The position numbers and the translations under genes are program-made. From positions 1,984,001 through 2,048,000 of the forward strand of contig NZ_CP035495.1 in assembly GCF_004135345.1 (NCBI RefSeq): 64,000 nucleotides of DNA, in the 5' to 3' direction. Below, piece after piece: positions 16,147-24,148 of the stretch. This stretch comes from Xylanimonas allomyrinae (lineage in GTDB: Bacteria; Actinomycetota; Actinomycetes; Actinomycetales; Cellulomonadaceae). Every line of letters starts with the position of its first letter. Positions within the stretch are counted from its first letter, which is position 1. Under the pieces are notes generated by a model. It was not told the origin of the DNA. It searched no databases and saw nothing but the letters and a program-made list of their open reading frames with translations.

Positions 16147-17255
16147 TTCCCGTCGCCAGTCCCGTTCTTTCGGGTATGGAAAAGGCGTACGTCGCCGAGT
16201 GCATCGACAGCACGTGGATCTCTTCCGCCGGAAAGTTCATCGGGAAGTTCGAGGCAGCGTTCGCGGCGCTCTGCGGCTCCGAGTACGCGGTCGCCTGCAA
16301 CAACGGGACGACGGCGCTCCACCTCGCCCTCGCCGCGGTCGGCATCGGCCCCGGGGACGAGGTGATCGTCCCGACGCTCACGTACATCGCGACGGCGAAC
16401 GCGGTCCGCTACTGCGGCGCGACCCCGGTCTTTGCCGACTCCGAGCCGGACACGCTCAATGTCGATCCCACCGACGTGAAGCGCAAGATCACCGAGCGCA
16501 CGAAGGCGATCATCCCCGTGCACCTGTACGGCCACCCGGCCGACATGACCGCGCTCATGAACATCGCGGACGAGCACGGGCTGACCGTCATCGAGGACGC
16601 CGCCGAAGCCCACGGCGCCGAGGTCGACGGCCGCCGGGTCGGCTCCATCGGACACATGGGTGTCTTCTCGTTCTTCGGCAACAAGATCGTCACCACCGGT
16701 GAAGGCGGCGCCGTCACCACCGACGACCCCGACCTCGCTGCACGCCTGCGCCTGCTGCGCGGCCAGGGAATGGACCCCAAGCGCCGGTACTGGTTCCCCG
16801 AGGTCGGCTACAACTACCGCATGACGAACATCGCGGCAGCCATCGGCCTCGCCCAGCTCGAGCAGTTCGACGCTTTCGTGGCCCGCCGCGACGAGATCGG
16901 CGCGCTCTACGACGAGCACCTCGCCGACGTCGAAGGCCTCGCACTCCCGATCCAGCGTCCCGACGCCCGCCGCGTCCACTGGCTGTACACGATCAGCGTC
17001 GAGGACTTCACCGACGCCCAGCGAGACCAGCTCATCGAGGCACTCCACACAGACGGAGTCGAGACCCGCCCAGTCTTCTACCCGCTCCACGTCATGCCCC
17101 CCTACCTGGAAGAGACGCGCTACCCCGTCGCCGAGCACCGCGGCGCCACCGGAATCTCCCTGCCCACACACGTCGGACTCAGCGACCACGACATCCACGA
17201 GGTCTGCGAGAAGCTCATGCGGCATCTGGCCATCGTCCGTGCCGTCCAGGCCTGA
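16143..17255 (+). CDS. per: GDP-perosamine synthase (DegT/DnrJ/EryC1/StrS aminotransferase), copy 1
   Basis: A 370-residue PLP-dependent sugar aminotransferase. The start (PVASPVLSGMEKAYV), STWISSAGKFI, VPTLTYIATANAVRY, HLYGHPADM and RPVFYPLHVMPPY closely follow the pattern of RfbE/Per GDP-perosamine synthases, which aminate GDP-4-keto-6-deoxymannose with glutamate as donor. The PLP lysine is Lys181 in FFGNKIVTTGEGG. Gmd next door supplies the substrate. It is coupled to the acyltransferase by an ATGA overlap. Its last eight or so residues differ from copy 2 (AIVRAVQA versus AVVRGTAN), marking the right edge of the repeat. Confidence 0.9.
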   Translation: MIPVASPVLSGMEKAYVAECIDSTWISSAGKFIGKFEAAFAALCGSEYAVACNNGTTALHLALAAVGIGPGDEVIVPTLTYIATANAVRYCGATPVFADSEPDTLNVDPTDVKRKITERTKAIIPVHLYGHPADMTALMNIADEHGLTVIEDAAEAHGAEVDGRRVGSIGHMGVFSFFGNKIVTTGEGGAVTTDDPDLAARLRLLRGQGMDPKRRYWFPEVGYNYRMTNIAAAIGLAQLEQFDAFVARRDEIGALYDEHLADVEGLALPIQRPDARRVHWLYTISVEDFTDAQRDQLIEALHTDGVETRPVFYPLHVMPPYLEETRYPVAEHRGATGISLPTHVGLSDHDIHEVCEKLMRHLAIVRAVQA

Positions 17256-17267
17256 GCGCGGCCCTTG

Positions 17268-18089
17268 ATGAACACCGAAACCAGCACTCCGGAAGCCGAA
17301 CTGACGCCACCTTCGGCGCCGCCTGCCGTCGAGCCGTCGCTCCGTTCGTCTCGCCGACGCCAGACCTTTCGGGACATCCTGGAGGCCCCTGTCGAACGAC
17401 TCGTCGTCGAGGCACGCGTGGAACCTCGGCGCCGACGACTGCTCGGGGTCGACGTCTCCGAGTTCGGATCCGCGCCGGCGGAAGCAGTAGTCACCACGCT
17501 GTACCGGGAGATCCTTGGGCGCGAGCCCGACGAGCCTGGCCTCATCGCCTGGTCGAACCACCTCACCGAAGGCACACCGATCGACGAGTTGGCCAGGGGT
17601 CTTGCCTCTTCGGATGAGGCAAGGAACGCGTCGCCAGAGCAGCAGGTCCGCGCGCAGCGCCTGCTCCATCGGATCGGCCTGTTCAGAACACTCGAGGACC
17701 TGGGTGCGTACTCCGCACACGCGTACTCCGGGGGCCGACCTGGCCTCTGTGCAGACCAGGTCTTCGTCGCGGCACTGTACGAGGTGGCACTTCGTCGACA
17801 ACCGGCGCCGGCGGAGCTCGACGCAGAGGCCGCGAAGCTGGAGCACGGCGTCTCGCGTGAATGGATGCTCCGTGCTTTCGCGAGCCGCCGCGAAGTGAAG
17901 TGTCGCTTGATCGGGGCGCGCGGCCGGACGCCGAGCAGCGTTCTGCGCTACCTGGTCCACCGCGTCGGATACCTGCGAACCTTCCGCGACATGGTGAACG
18001 CAGCCGAGTCCCGAAGGATCGCGGCACTCACCCGCGCCTTCGCCGATCACGCCGAGATACCCGACCAGCACGACGGAAGGACTGTCTGA
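17268..18089 (+). CDS. cytosolic DUF4214-repeat protein
   Basis: A 273-residue protein with no signal peptide or membrane helix. After a Ser/Pro/Arg-rich N-terminus it has two DUF4214-like helical repeats: residues about 72-118 (VTTLYREILGREPDEPGL) and about 163-208 (VAALYEVALRRQPAPAELD). The C-terminus is basic. It corresponds to residues about 305-548 of the 896-residue fusion in module B, where the same unit is joined to an FkbM domain in front and a GT4 behind. DUF4214 has no established activity. The ATG at 17268 is preferred over an adjacent TTG. It may scaffold the following glycosyltransferase, which starts 2 bp after its stop (inference). Confidence 0.75.
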   Translation: MNTETSTPEAELTPPSAPPAVEPSLRSSRRRQTFRDILEAPVERLVVEARVEPRRRRLLGVDVSEFGSAPAEAVVTTLYREILGREPDEPGLIAWSNHLTEGTPIDELARGLASSDEARNASPEQQVRAQRLLHRIGLFRTLEDLGAYSAHAYSGGRPGLCADQVFVAALYEVALRRQPAPAELDAEAAKLEHGVSREWMLRAFASRREVKCRLIGARGRTPSSVLRYLVHRVGYLRTFRDMVNAAESRRIAALTRAFADHAEIPDQHDGRTV

Positions 18090-18091
18090 TC

Positions 18092-19141
18092 GTGCGAGTC
18101 GCCATCGCTTCCACGACCGTACCCAACATCGATGGAGGCGGCCGCCTGATCGTCCGGTGGACCGCTGACGCGATTCGGGCCGCCGGCCACGAGGTCGAAG
18201 AGTTCTACTTCCCGTTCCCGCCCGGAGTCCGCCCCACGATGGCCGCTCTGGTCGGGTTGAGAGCCGTGCCGCTCGCGACGAGCTGTGATCGGCTCATCGC
18301 GATCCGGTGGCCCGCGCATCTGATCCGCCACGAGAACAAGGCGACGTGGTTCATCCACCACTATCGCGAGTTGTTCGACCTCTGGGACACCAAGTACAGA
18401 ACGCATCCGGACACACCGGAGACCCGAGCGTACAGACGCGCCTTCCGCCAGTTCGACAACCTCGGGCTTGGCGAGTCTCAAGACGTGTTCACCAACTCAC
18501 TGATCGTGCGTGACCGCGTGAAGCGGTACAACGAGATCGACGCGACACCCCTCTTTCCCCCGCTAGGGGGTGACACCTCGCGGTTCCGGAACGACGGGAC
18601 CGGCGACTTCATCTTCTACCCGAGCCGCGTCACTCTCATCAAGCGGCAGTTGCTCGCCGTAGAAGCGATGCGTCACACGACATCCGGCGTGCGTCTCGTC
18701 ATTGCCGGCAAGCCCGAGAACCAAGGCTACGCGGACCTCCTCCGGGAGAGGGTCCGCGAGCACGGCCTGGAGGACAAGGTCACCTTGGAACTCGATTGGA
18801 TGGAGGAGTCGCTCAAGGTCGCACTCATGGCGTCGAGCCTCGCAGTGGCATACCTTCCGTCGGACGAGGACTCGTACGGGTATCCATCCCTGGAGGCGTC
18901 GCACTCCGGCAAACCCATCGTGACGGTGGCCGACGCCGGAGGGGCGCTCGAGTTCGTCCGCGACGGCGTCGAGGGTTTCGTCGCAGAGCCAGATCCGAAG
19001 GCGCTGGCAGCGGCATTCGACCAACTCTACGAAGACAAGTCCGCCAGCGAGCGCATGGGTCTCGCGAGCTACGACCGGCGAGCGGAGCTTGGCATCTCCT
19101 GGGAGAACGTCGTTCCTCGCCTGCTTGGAGTCGCCCCGTGA
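18092..19141 (+). CDS. GT4-type glycosyltransferase (module A, first)
   Basis: A 349-residue GT-B enzyme. The acceptor domain opens with RVAIASTTVPNIDGGGRLI. The donor domain contains IFYPSRVTLIKRQLLAVEAM and the nucleotide-sugar motif DEDSYGYPSLEASHSGKP, with the EX7E-like pair Asp/Glu and Glu. It aligns over its full length with residues 549-896 of the fusion protein at 25259-27949. The GTG at 18092 lies 2 bp after the DUF4214 gene; its stop overlaps the next start (GTGA). The donor sugar cannot be read from sequence; GDP-perosamine is a candidate because the module begins with its synthase (inference). Confidence 0.85.
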   Translation: MRVAIASTTVPNIDGGGRLIVRWTADAIRAAGHEVEEFYFPFPPGVRPTMAALVGLRAVPLATSCDRLIAIRWPAHLIRHENKATWFIHHYRELFDLWDTKYRTHPDTPETRAYRRAFRQFDNLGLGESQDVFTNSLIVRDRVKRYNEIDATPLFPPLGGDTSRFRNDGTGDFIFYPSRVTLIKRQLLAVEAMRHTTSGVRLVIAGKPENQGYADLLRERVREHGLEDKVTLELDWMEESLKVALMASSLAVAYLPSDEDSYGYPSLEASHSGKPIVTVADAGGALEFVRDGVEGFVAEPDPKALAAAFDQLYEDKSASERMGLASYDRRAELGISWENVVPRLLGVAP

Positions 19142-20163
19142 AACTGCTGCTCGCCACCAACGCCGCCCCGTTCGTCAGGGGCGGCGCAGAACTGATGGTC
19201 GACCGGCTCATGCGCGAGCTTCGCGACGCCGGCCACGAGGTCGACCTGCTGCGGATCCCGCTGGGCAACACCCCTGAGGAGATCGTCGACTCCACGATCT
19301 ACGCATCACTGCTTCAGGCCGTCAACGTCGACCGTGTCATCGGGCTCAAGTACCCCGCCTACCTCATTCCCCATGAGGATGTAGTCATCTGGCTGGTTCA
19401 CCAGTTCCGCCAGGCCTACGAGCCGCCACCTGTGGGCTGGCCGTCCGATCCCCAGCTTGACCGCGTTGTTGACGTCGTGCGCACCGCCGATGCGAATGCA
19501 CTCCCACGCGCGAAGCGCATCTACGCGATCTCACCCATGATCGCCGACCGCCTTGAGGAGAACAGTGGCATCCGCGCCGGTATTCTCATGACCCCGCCAC
19601 ACTCCGACACCGACTACCGCACGGCGCCCGCCGAGGACTTCATCGTCGCGCTCGGGCGAGTGTCCGACGGCAAGCGGCAACGTCTCGCGATCGAAGCGAT
19701 GCGCCACGTGCGTTCCGATGTCAGGCTGGTCGTCGCAGGCGCGGCCGAGAGCCCTCAGGTCGCCGCTGACCTTCGGAACCTGATCGAGACCAACTCGCTG
19801 GGCGACCGCGTCGAGCTGATCGATCGGTTCATCTCGGACGACGAGAAGGTCGACCTGCTCTCGAGGTGTCTGGGATCGGTCTACCTACCGATGAACGAAG
19901 ACTCGTACGGATACGTCTGCTACGAGGCGGCGATGTCGCGCAAACCTTCGGTCACGTGCTCGGACTCCGGCGGGACGCTGACGCTGGTGAAGGACGGTCG
20001 CACCGGCCTTGTTCCCTCGCCGCATCCGCAGCGCATCGCCTCCGCATTCGACAAGCTTGCAGGCGACCGAGACCGCGCCCGCGAGATGGGCGAGAACGCC
20101 TACGCGCTCGCGCTCGAACTCGACCTGTCCTGGGCCCAAGTCGTGAAGGAGCTGACCCGTTGA
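19138..20163 (+). CDS. GT4-type glycosyltransferase (module A, second)
   Basis: A 341-residue GT-B enzyme. The N-terminus KLLLATNAAPFVRGGAELM has the glycine-rich acceptor-domain loop. FIVALGRVSDGKRQRLAIEAM opens the donor domain, and NEDSYGYVCYEAAMSRKP is the donor-binding motif. It overlaps the preceding gene by GTGA and the next by TTGA. Its ortholog in module B (27946-28970) is disrupted by a frameshift, so this is the only intact version in the window. Confidence 0.86.
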   Translation: MKLLLATNAAPFVRGGAELMVDRLMRELRDAGHEVDLLRIPLGNTPEEIVDSTIYASLLQAVNVDRVIGLKYPAYLIPHEDVVIWLVHQFRQAYEPPPVGWPSDPQLDRVVDVVRTADANALPRAKRIYAISPMIADRLEENSGIRAGILMTPPHSDTDYRTAPAEDFIVALGRVSDGKRQRLAIEAMRHVRSDVRLVVAGAAESPQVAADLRNLIETNSLGDRVELIDRFISDDEKVDLLSRCLGSVYLPMNEDSYGYVCYEAAMSRKPSVTCSDSGGTLTLVKDGRTGLVPSPHPQRIASAFDKLAGDRDRAREMGENAYALALELDLSWAQVVKELTR

Positions 20164-21476
20164 GAGTCGCGATGGTGACACCGATGGCTCCAGAGAGCGC
20201 GATCGCCGACGTCATGACGCAGGCCGTCGCCCATCTCGCCACCGAATGGGAGATCGACATCTGGTGCCCGGGGTCGCGGACGCTCCGGCCGTCGCCCGTC
20301 AGAGTCGTTCCTTTCGCCCAGCCAGATCTTGAGACTGCGACGGCCTTAGGCGCCTATGACCTGGTCATCTACGCCCTGGGCGACAGCTCCTTCCATGCCG
20401 CGATCCTGCCGCTGGCGAGGCGCGTGCCCGGCCTGGCTGTGGTCCACGATGCCTCACTGACGAACCTTGTCCTGTTCACGGCAAGGCAGGACGAATGGCT
20501 CGAGGACCTCGTCGCCCACGTCCGCCGCGAGCACGGAGCGGACAAGGCCGCCTACCTTCGTGACCCCGGGGACAGCGGTGGTACAGAGACATGGCTACGG
20601 TTGTGCGCAGAGGTAACGCTCGCTGACGTCGCGGTCGAGCACTCTCTGGGAGCGGTGGTCCACTCTCGATGGCACGCGCAGCAAATCGATGGCCGCCTGC
20701 TCGGAGACGTCTCGGTCGCACGGCTCCCTGTCCCCCACGCCCACGGCGGGAACGACGAAGAGATTCGCGAGGTCATTCAGGACCGCCTCGACGCGCTCGA
20801 TGACGACGCTGTGCTTCTCGTGACCGTAGGGCACGTCAACGCCAACCGTGGCCTTGGCGTGCTGCTCGCTGCGATAGCCGAAGATCCTGCGCTTAAGAAC
20901 GTTCACCTGTGGGCAGTCGGGACTCACGGGGCACAGGTAGGGACCGTCGTGCGCCTTGCCGACGAGTTAGGACTCGGAGCCCGGTTTGAGGTTCCCGGCC
21001 GCGTCTCCGACGGTGAGCTTCGTGCCATCCTTCACCGCGCTGACATTGCGGCAGCCCTGCGAGAGCCGGTCCTTGAGGGCCAGTCAGCCAGCGTCCTGAC
21101 CCAGATGCAGGCCGGGCTACCGGTCATTGTCTACAATCACGCACACTATGCGGAGTTGCCCGACGACGCGGTGGTCAAGGCCTCTCCGGTAGACCGGATC
21201 GCATCCGTCCGGGAGGCGATCAGGTCACTGGCACACGACTGTGATCTGCGCACCGCGAAAGGAACGGCCGCACGGGAGTACGTCCTGGGCGGTTCGACCG
21301 GGGCGGCCTACGCAGACGGCATCCGGCGGGCCGCCGATCTCGCTCTGGCCCGCCGGCCTTACGTCCACCTGGCCGAAGACCTAACCAGCCAACTCAGGCG
21401 GAATGGACTGTCTCGAAAGAGTGTCGTCATCGACAACGTGACATCGATCTCGCTCGAACTGTTCGACCTCGACTGA
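20160..21476 (+). CDS. GT-B glycosyltransferase (module A, third)
   Basis: A 438-residue protein starting at a TTG whose last bases form the stop of the previous gene (TTGA). The start is supported by the module B ortholog, which begins at the same place with ATG. It opens RVAMVTPMAPESAIADVM and has a donor-domain start LLVTVGHVNANRGLGVLL and a late HADIAAALREPVLEGQSAS segment in place of a classical EX7E motif. It is therefore a GT4-like but divergent glycosyltransferase. Paralogs are at 28967-30286 (intact) and 32664-33546 (truncated remnant). It is the last gene of module A. Confidence 0.8.
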   Translation: MRVAMVTPMAPESAIADVMTQAVAHLATEWEIDIWCPGSRTLRPSPVRVVPFAQPDLETATALGAYDLVIYALGDSSFHAAILPLARRVPGLAVVHDASLTNLVLFTARQDEWLEDLVAHVRREHGADKAAYLRDPGDSGGTETWLRLCAEVTLADVAVEHSLGAVVHSRWHAQQIDGRLLGDVSVARLPVPHAHGGNDEEIREVIQDRLDALDDDAVLLVTVGHVNANRGLGVLLAAIAEDPALKNVHLWAVGTHGAQVGTVVRLADELGLGARFEVPGRVSDGELRAILHRADIAAALREPVLEGQSASVLTQMQAGLPVIVYNHAHYAELPDDAVVKASPVDRIASVREAIRSLAHDCDLRTAKGTAAREYVLGGSTGAAYADGIRRAADLALARRPYVHLAEDLTSQLRRNGLSRKSVVIDNVTSISLELFDLD

Positions 21477-21889
21477 GCGCCCCCCATATCGAGGATCCCG
21501 GCAGCTGATCCTGGTTCACTCCAGGATTTCCGAGTCGATGCGGCTCGTCCCAGATGAGCGTGTAGTCGGGTCGCTGGTGGCGCGGCTGGTGTTGGCGCGT
21601 CGGTGACCGGGTAGGGGTCGAGGCCTTCCGAAGATGGGGGTTCTCACGCCAACCCATCCGAAAGACCTCGACGTGGACGAACCTACCTCGACACGCCCGC
21701 CACTGGGCCCGATGTGTCACGACACCATCGACGCCCCCACACCCTCATCTGCGATGAGCCTACAAGGCCCCAAGGGGCCCGGCATGCCCCCTTCGGCCTT
21801 CTGACCGACTAGCACGTCGCCCGCATCGCGGCTGTGCCGCAACGGGCGTACGTCACCAACGCGGCCCGGGTCCGTCATGTGCGCATCAG
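21477..21889. other. gene-free stretch with probable mobile-element remnant
   Basis: No convincing coding region. Positions about 21611-21676 form a long imperfect inverted repeat: GTCGAGGCCTTCCGA on the left and TCCGAAAGACCTCGAC on the right, around a loop containing CTCACGCC. A short frame starting at the following GTG (about 21672) reads VDEPTSTRPPLGPMCHDT and stops after some 40 codons. This looks like the truncated 5' end of another insertion sequence that I cannot assign to a family. Confidence 0.35.
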
Positions 21890-21898
21890 TGTCTCGCG

Positions 21899-22894
21899 TC
21901 AAGCGGCTGGCAGGATTTGGGTGTTCTCAAAGTTGGGGATGGTGGGGTCGGCCAGGCCGAGGTGCACCTCCAGGGGCCGGTTCCAGGCGATCGCCTCGTG
22001 CGGGCGCACGGTGTTGTAGTCGTCGCGGTAGTCGTCGGCGTGCTCGACGAGGGCCAGGACGTCGTCGATCTCTTCGAGGAAGAGCCGCTCGTACTTCAAT
22101 GACTGGAAGCCGCGTTCGCGTGACCCGTTCTGCCCGGGCGTGCGCACGCGGGTGCGCACGTGCCGCAGCTCGGGGTGGGCGGTGATGAAGTGCTCGAACC
22201 TAAGCGAGCGGAACGGGCCGCCGTTGTCCGTGACGACCGTGACCGCCGAGATGACGTTCCCGTCGCCGTCTCGCTCGCAGGCGTCGATCAGCGGGCGGCC
22301 GAACATCGTCTCGTAGTCGGTCAGCGCGAGCTCGATCGCGGCGATGGCGTCGTGCTGGTTCGCGGTCGGGGACACATGCCAGGGGTGCTCGTACTTGCTC
22401 CAGTAGTCCCGGCACCCGGCGATCCGCCACGTCCCGCCGGTGGTGGTCTCGAACTCGGAGAAGTCCAGCTGCCACACCTGGTTCGGCCCCGTCGGCTCGG
22501 TCGCGAACGCCGCCTTCCTACGCGCGGCGAGCTGGCGGCGTTCACGCTGGTAGGCCGCGGGCAGGATCAGCCCCTCGTCGCGCAGCAGCCGCAGCACGGA
22601 CGCCTGCGATGCGGTGTGACCCTCGTAGCGGCACATGGCCCAGATCTTGCGGTGCCCCCACGCGGGATGCTTGAGCGCGTGCCGACGGGCAGCCTCGGCG
22701 ACACTCTCGCGGGCCGGGAGCGGCCACGGCCCCTTCGTCGGTGCTCCGGTGCGGGCGCGGGCCTGCCAGCGCCGCCACGTGCGTTCGGGCACGCCGATCA
22801 GAGAGCAGAACCTCGTGGTCGGCATGCCCGCATCCAGACGGATCACCTCGAGGTCCTCGAAGGGCCCAGCCGGCCCTCCGCGGACTTCTTCCAC
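21899..22894 (-). CDS. IS3-family transposase OrfB (DDE/rve integrase domain)
   Basis: The open frame spans up to 331 residues. The N-terminal part carries an HTH_21-like segment, and the C-terminal two-thirds the retroviral-integrase-type catalytic core. The core shows QLDFSEFE (first Asp), VTDNGGPFR (second Asp) and NGSRERGFQSLKYE (Glu), the DD(35)E triad. The frame overlaps OrfA by 52 bp in another frame, so the active enzyme is expected to be an OrfAB fusion made by programmed -1 frameshifting, as in other IS3 elements. The C-terminus (VHLGLADP) ends 9 bp inside the left inverted repeat. Confidence 0.9.
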   Translation of the reverse strand: MEEVRGGPAGPFEDLEVIRLDAGMPTTRFCSLIGVPERTWRRWQARARTGAPTKGPWPLPARESVAEAARRHALKHPAWGHRKIWAMCRYEGHTASQASVLRLLRDEGLILPAAYQRERRQLAARRKAAFATEPTGPNQVWQLDFSEFETTTGGTWRIAGCRDYWSKYEHPWHVSPTANQHDAIAAIELALTDYETMFGRPLIDACERDGDGNVISAVTVVTDNGGPFRSLRFEHFITAHPELRHVRTRVRTPGQNGSRERGFQSLKYERLFLEEIDDVLALVEHADDYRDDYNTVRPHEAIAWNRPLEVHLGLADPTIPNFENTQILPAA

Positions 22895-23160
22895 ACCCGG
22901 ACCTCCAGGTGCGCCTCGCCCAAGGCCTGCGTCAACTCGGCGACCTCGGACTCCAGCTGCTGCTCCCGCGTCGAGGGGCCCGACTTCCCCGCCGCCAGGC
23001 CGGTCTTGCCAGCCTCGAGGAATTGCCGCTTCCAGTTCCCGACCGACTGCTCGGACACCTTCGCCCGCCGGGCGGCCTCGGCGACGGTGACCTCCCCGGC
23101 CAGGACCGACAACACGATCCTGGTCTTCTCCTCAGCCGGAACGGCCGCTGGTCTTGCCAT
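22843..23160 (-). CDS. IS3-family transposase OrfA (helix-turn-helix)
   Basis: A 105-residue DNA-binding protein. The HTH is at about residues 20-50 (VTVAEAARRAKVSEQSVGNWK). It is followed by a leucine-zipper-like stretch (EQQLESEVAELTQALGEAHL), as in OrfA proteins that bind the terminal repeats and dimerise. It begins 69 bp inside the right end of the element and overlaps OrfB. No textbook A6G slippery run is seen; GGAAGAAG in the overlap is the only A-rich candidate. Confidence 0.88.
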   Translation of the reverse strand: MARPAAVPAEEKTRIVLSVLAGEVTVAEAARRAKVSEQSVGNWKRQFLEAGKTGLAAGKSGPSTREQQLESEVAELTQALGEAHLEVRVWKKSAEGRLGPSRTSR

Positions 23161-23229
23161 GAACGATCAGACTCCTCACAGGTCAGGCCCGCAACCAACG
23201 GGCCCTGCCACATAGCCTGACGCGCGACA

Positions 23230-23419
23230 CCAGAGGCCATAGCACTATTCGTGGAGCGTCGTGCAGTTCTTCCGAATGCCGGAGTCCGAGATCGCTACCA
23301 GGCGCCTCGGGACGCGACCAGGGCCAACATCACCTTCGTCACCATCGCACTCGCCGCGACCCTCGTCCACGCTATCTTCAACCAATCCGTCATGTGCACC
23401 ACGGCAAATGAGCAAACTT
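23230..23419. other. gene-free gap between IS3 element and repeat copy 2
   Basis: 190 bp with less G+C than its surroundings and no convincing gene. It separates the right end of the IS from the left edge of the direct repeat. No similarity to the sequence upstream of copy 1 was seen. Confidence 0.4.
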
Positions 23420-23443
23420 GCACACCGCGTCGCGGGACGGTCG

Positions 23444-23479
23444 TTGAGGCGCCACCCCGGCGCTGCCTTAGGTTAGCCT
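23444..23479 (+). promoter_or_regulatory. candidate promoter of module B
   Basis: TTGAGG (23444-23449), a 19-bp spacer, TAGGTT (23469-23474) and the overlapping TAGCCT (23474-23479), 6 bp before the ATG at 23486. It is identical in layout to the promoter of module A, while the spacer has four substitutions. Confidence 0.5.
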
Positions 23480-23485
23480 CTGCGC

Positions 23486-24148
23486 ATGGCCAAGCCCACT
23501 CTCCCGTCGGGGGCGCCACGTGTCGTCGTCGTCGGCAACGGTGGACACTCTCGTTCCTGCGTCGATGCGTGCAGCGACGAGACCCTTGGCCTGCTGGTGG
23601 GCTGTACGGGTTCCCGGGACGGCGAGCACGGCGAGCTGCGCTATCTCGGAACGGACGCCGTCCTTCCGAGGCTGCTGGCAGAGGGCACGGCCACCCATGC
23701 CTTTGTAGCCATCGGTTCGAACTCGCTGCGCCAGCGACTGACCGCATCGGTGACGGAGCTCGGGTATCAGATGGCGAGCATCGTCAGCCCGACCGCACAG
23801 GTGAGCCGCACCGCGACGGTCGGCGCCGGCGCCGCCGTGCTGCACGGAGCTGTTGTCGGCGCCTTCGCGACGGTCGGCGAGGGTGCGATCATCAACACCG
23901 GATCATCAATCGATCACGACTGCATCGTGGGAGATTTCGCCCATATCGGTCCGGGTAGTCATCTCGCCGGGGGCGCTATTGTAAGCAGCGGCGCCTTTCT
24001 CGGCGTCGGCGTCAGCGTCATTCCAGGCGTCACCATCGGCGCAGGGGCCGTCATCGGAGCCGGCGCGGTCGTGATCCGCGACGTCCCCGCCGGCACGGTC
24101 GCCGTCGGCATCCCAGCCCGCAACATCCGGAAGGCTCAACCCGAATGA
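23486..24148 (+). CDS. NeuD/PglD-type sugar N-acyltransferase, copy 2
   Basis: A 220-residue enzyme with an N-terminal nucleotide-sugar-binding domain and a C-terminal hexapeptide beta-helix, differing from copy 1 only at residue 19. Here the canonical glycine-rich loop GNGGHS is intact, so this is the copy more likely to be fully active. The expected reaction is acetyl-CoA-dependent N-acylation of GDP-perosamine. It overlaps the following aminotransferase gene by ATGA. Confidence 0.88.
   Translation: MAKPTLPSGAPRVVVVGNGGHSRSCVDACSDETLGLLVGCTGSRDGEHGELRYLGTDAVLPRLLAEGTATHAFVAIGSNSLRQRLTASVTELGYQMASIVSPTAQVSRTATVGAGAAVLHGAVVGAFATVGEGAIINTGSSIDHDCIVGDFAHIGPGSHLAGGAIVSSGAFLGVGVSVIPGVTIGAGAVIGAGAVVIRDVPAGTVAVGIPARNIRKAQPE

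Larger units (their letters stand above)
15418..17230. repeat. 1.8-kb direct repeat, copy 1 (acyltransferase + perosamine synthase)
   Basis: This stretch recurs at 23420-25232 with a constant offset of 8,002 bp. The ~65-bp upstream part shows about five differences, but across the two genes I saw only two: T/G at 15538 and C/T at 15603. Identity stops sharply inside the seventh-last codon region of the aminotransferase gene, so the two proteins have different last residues. Flanking genes on both sides are different or strongly diverged. Confidence 0.95.
21890..23229 (-). mobile_element. IS3-family insertion sequence
   Basis: About 1,340 bp bounded by imperfect terminal inverted repeats TGTCTCGCGTCAAGC (21890-21904) and, read from the right end, TGTCGCGCGTCAGGC (23215-23229), matching at 13 of 15 positions with TG...CA ends. 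Inside are two overlapping minus-strand frames typical of IS3 elements. CAG occurs just left of the element and 1 bp beyond its right end, so a clean target duplication is not certain. It sits between modules A and B, and both its frames are intact. Confidence 0.88.

Noticed and set aside
16134-18071. 645-codon minus-strand open frame across the first perosamine cassette
   Set aside because: Antisense to two well-supported genes and without recognisable motifs; it recurs in copy 2 only because the DNA is repeated.
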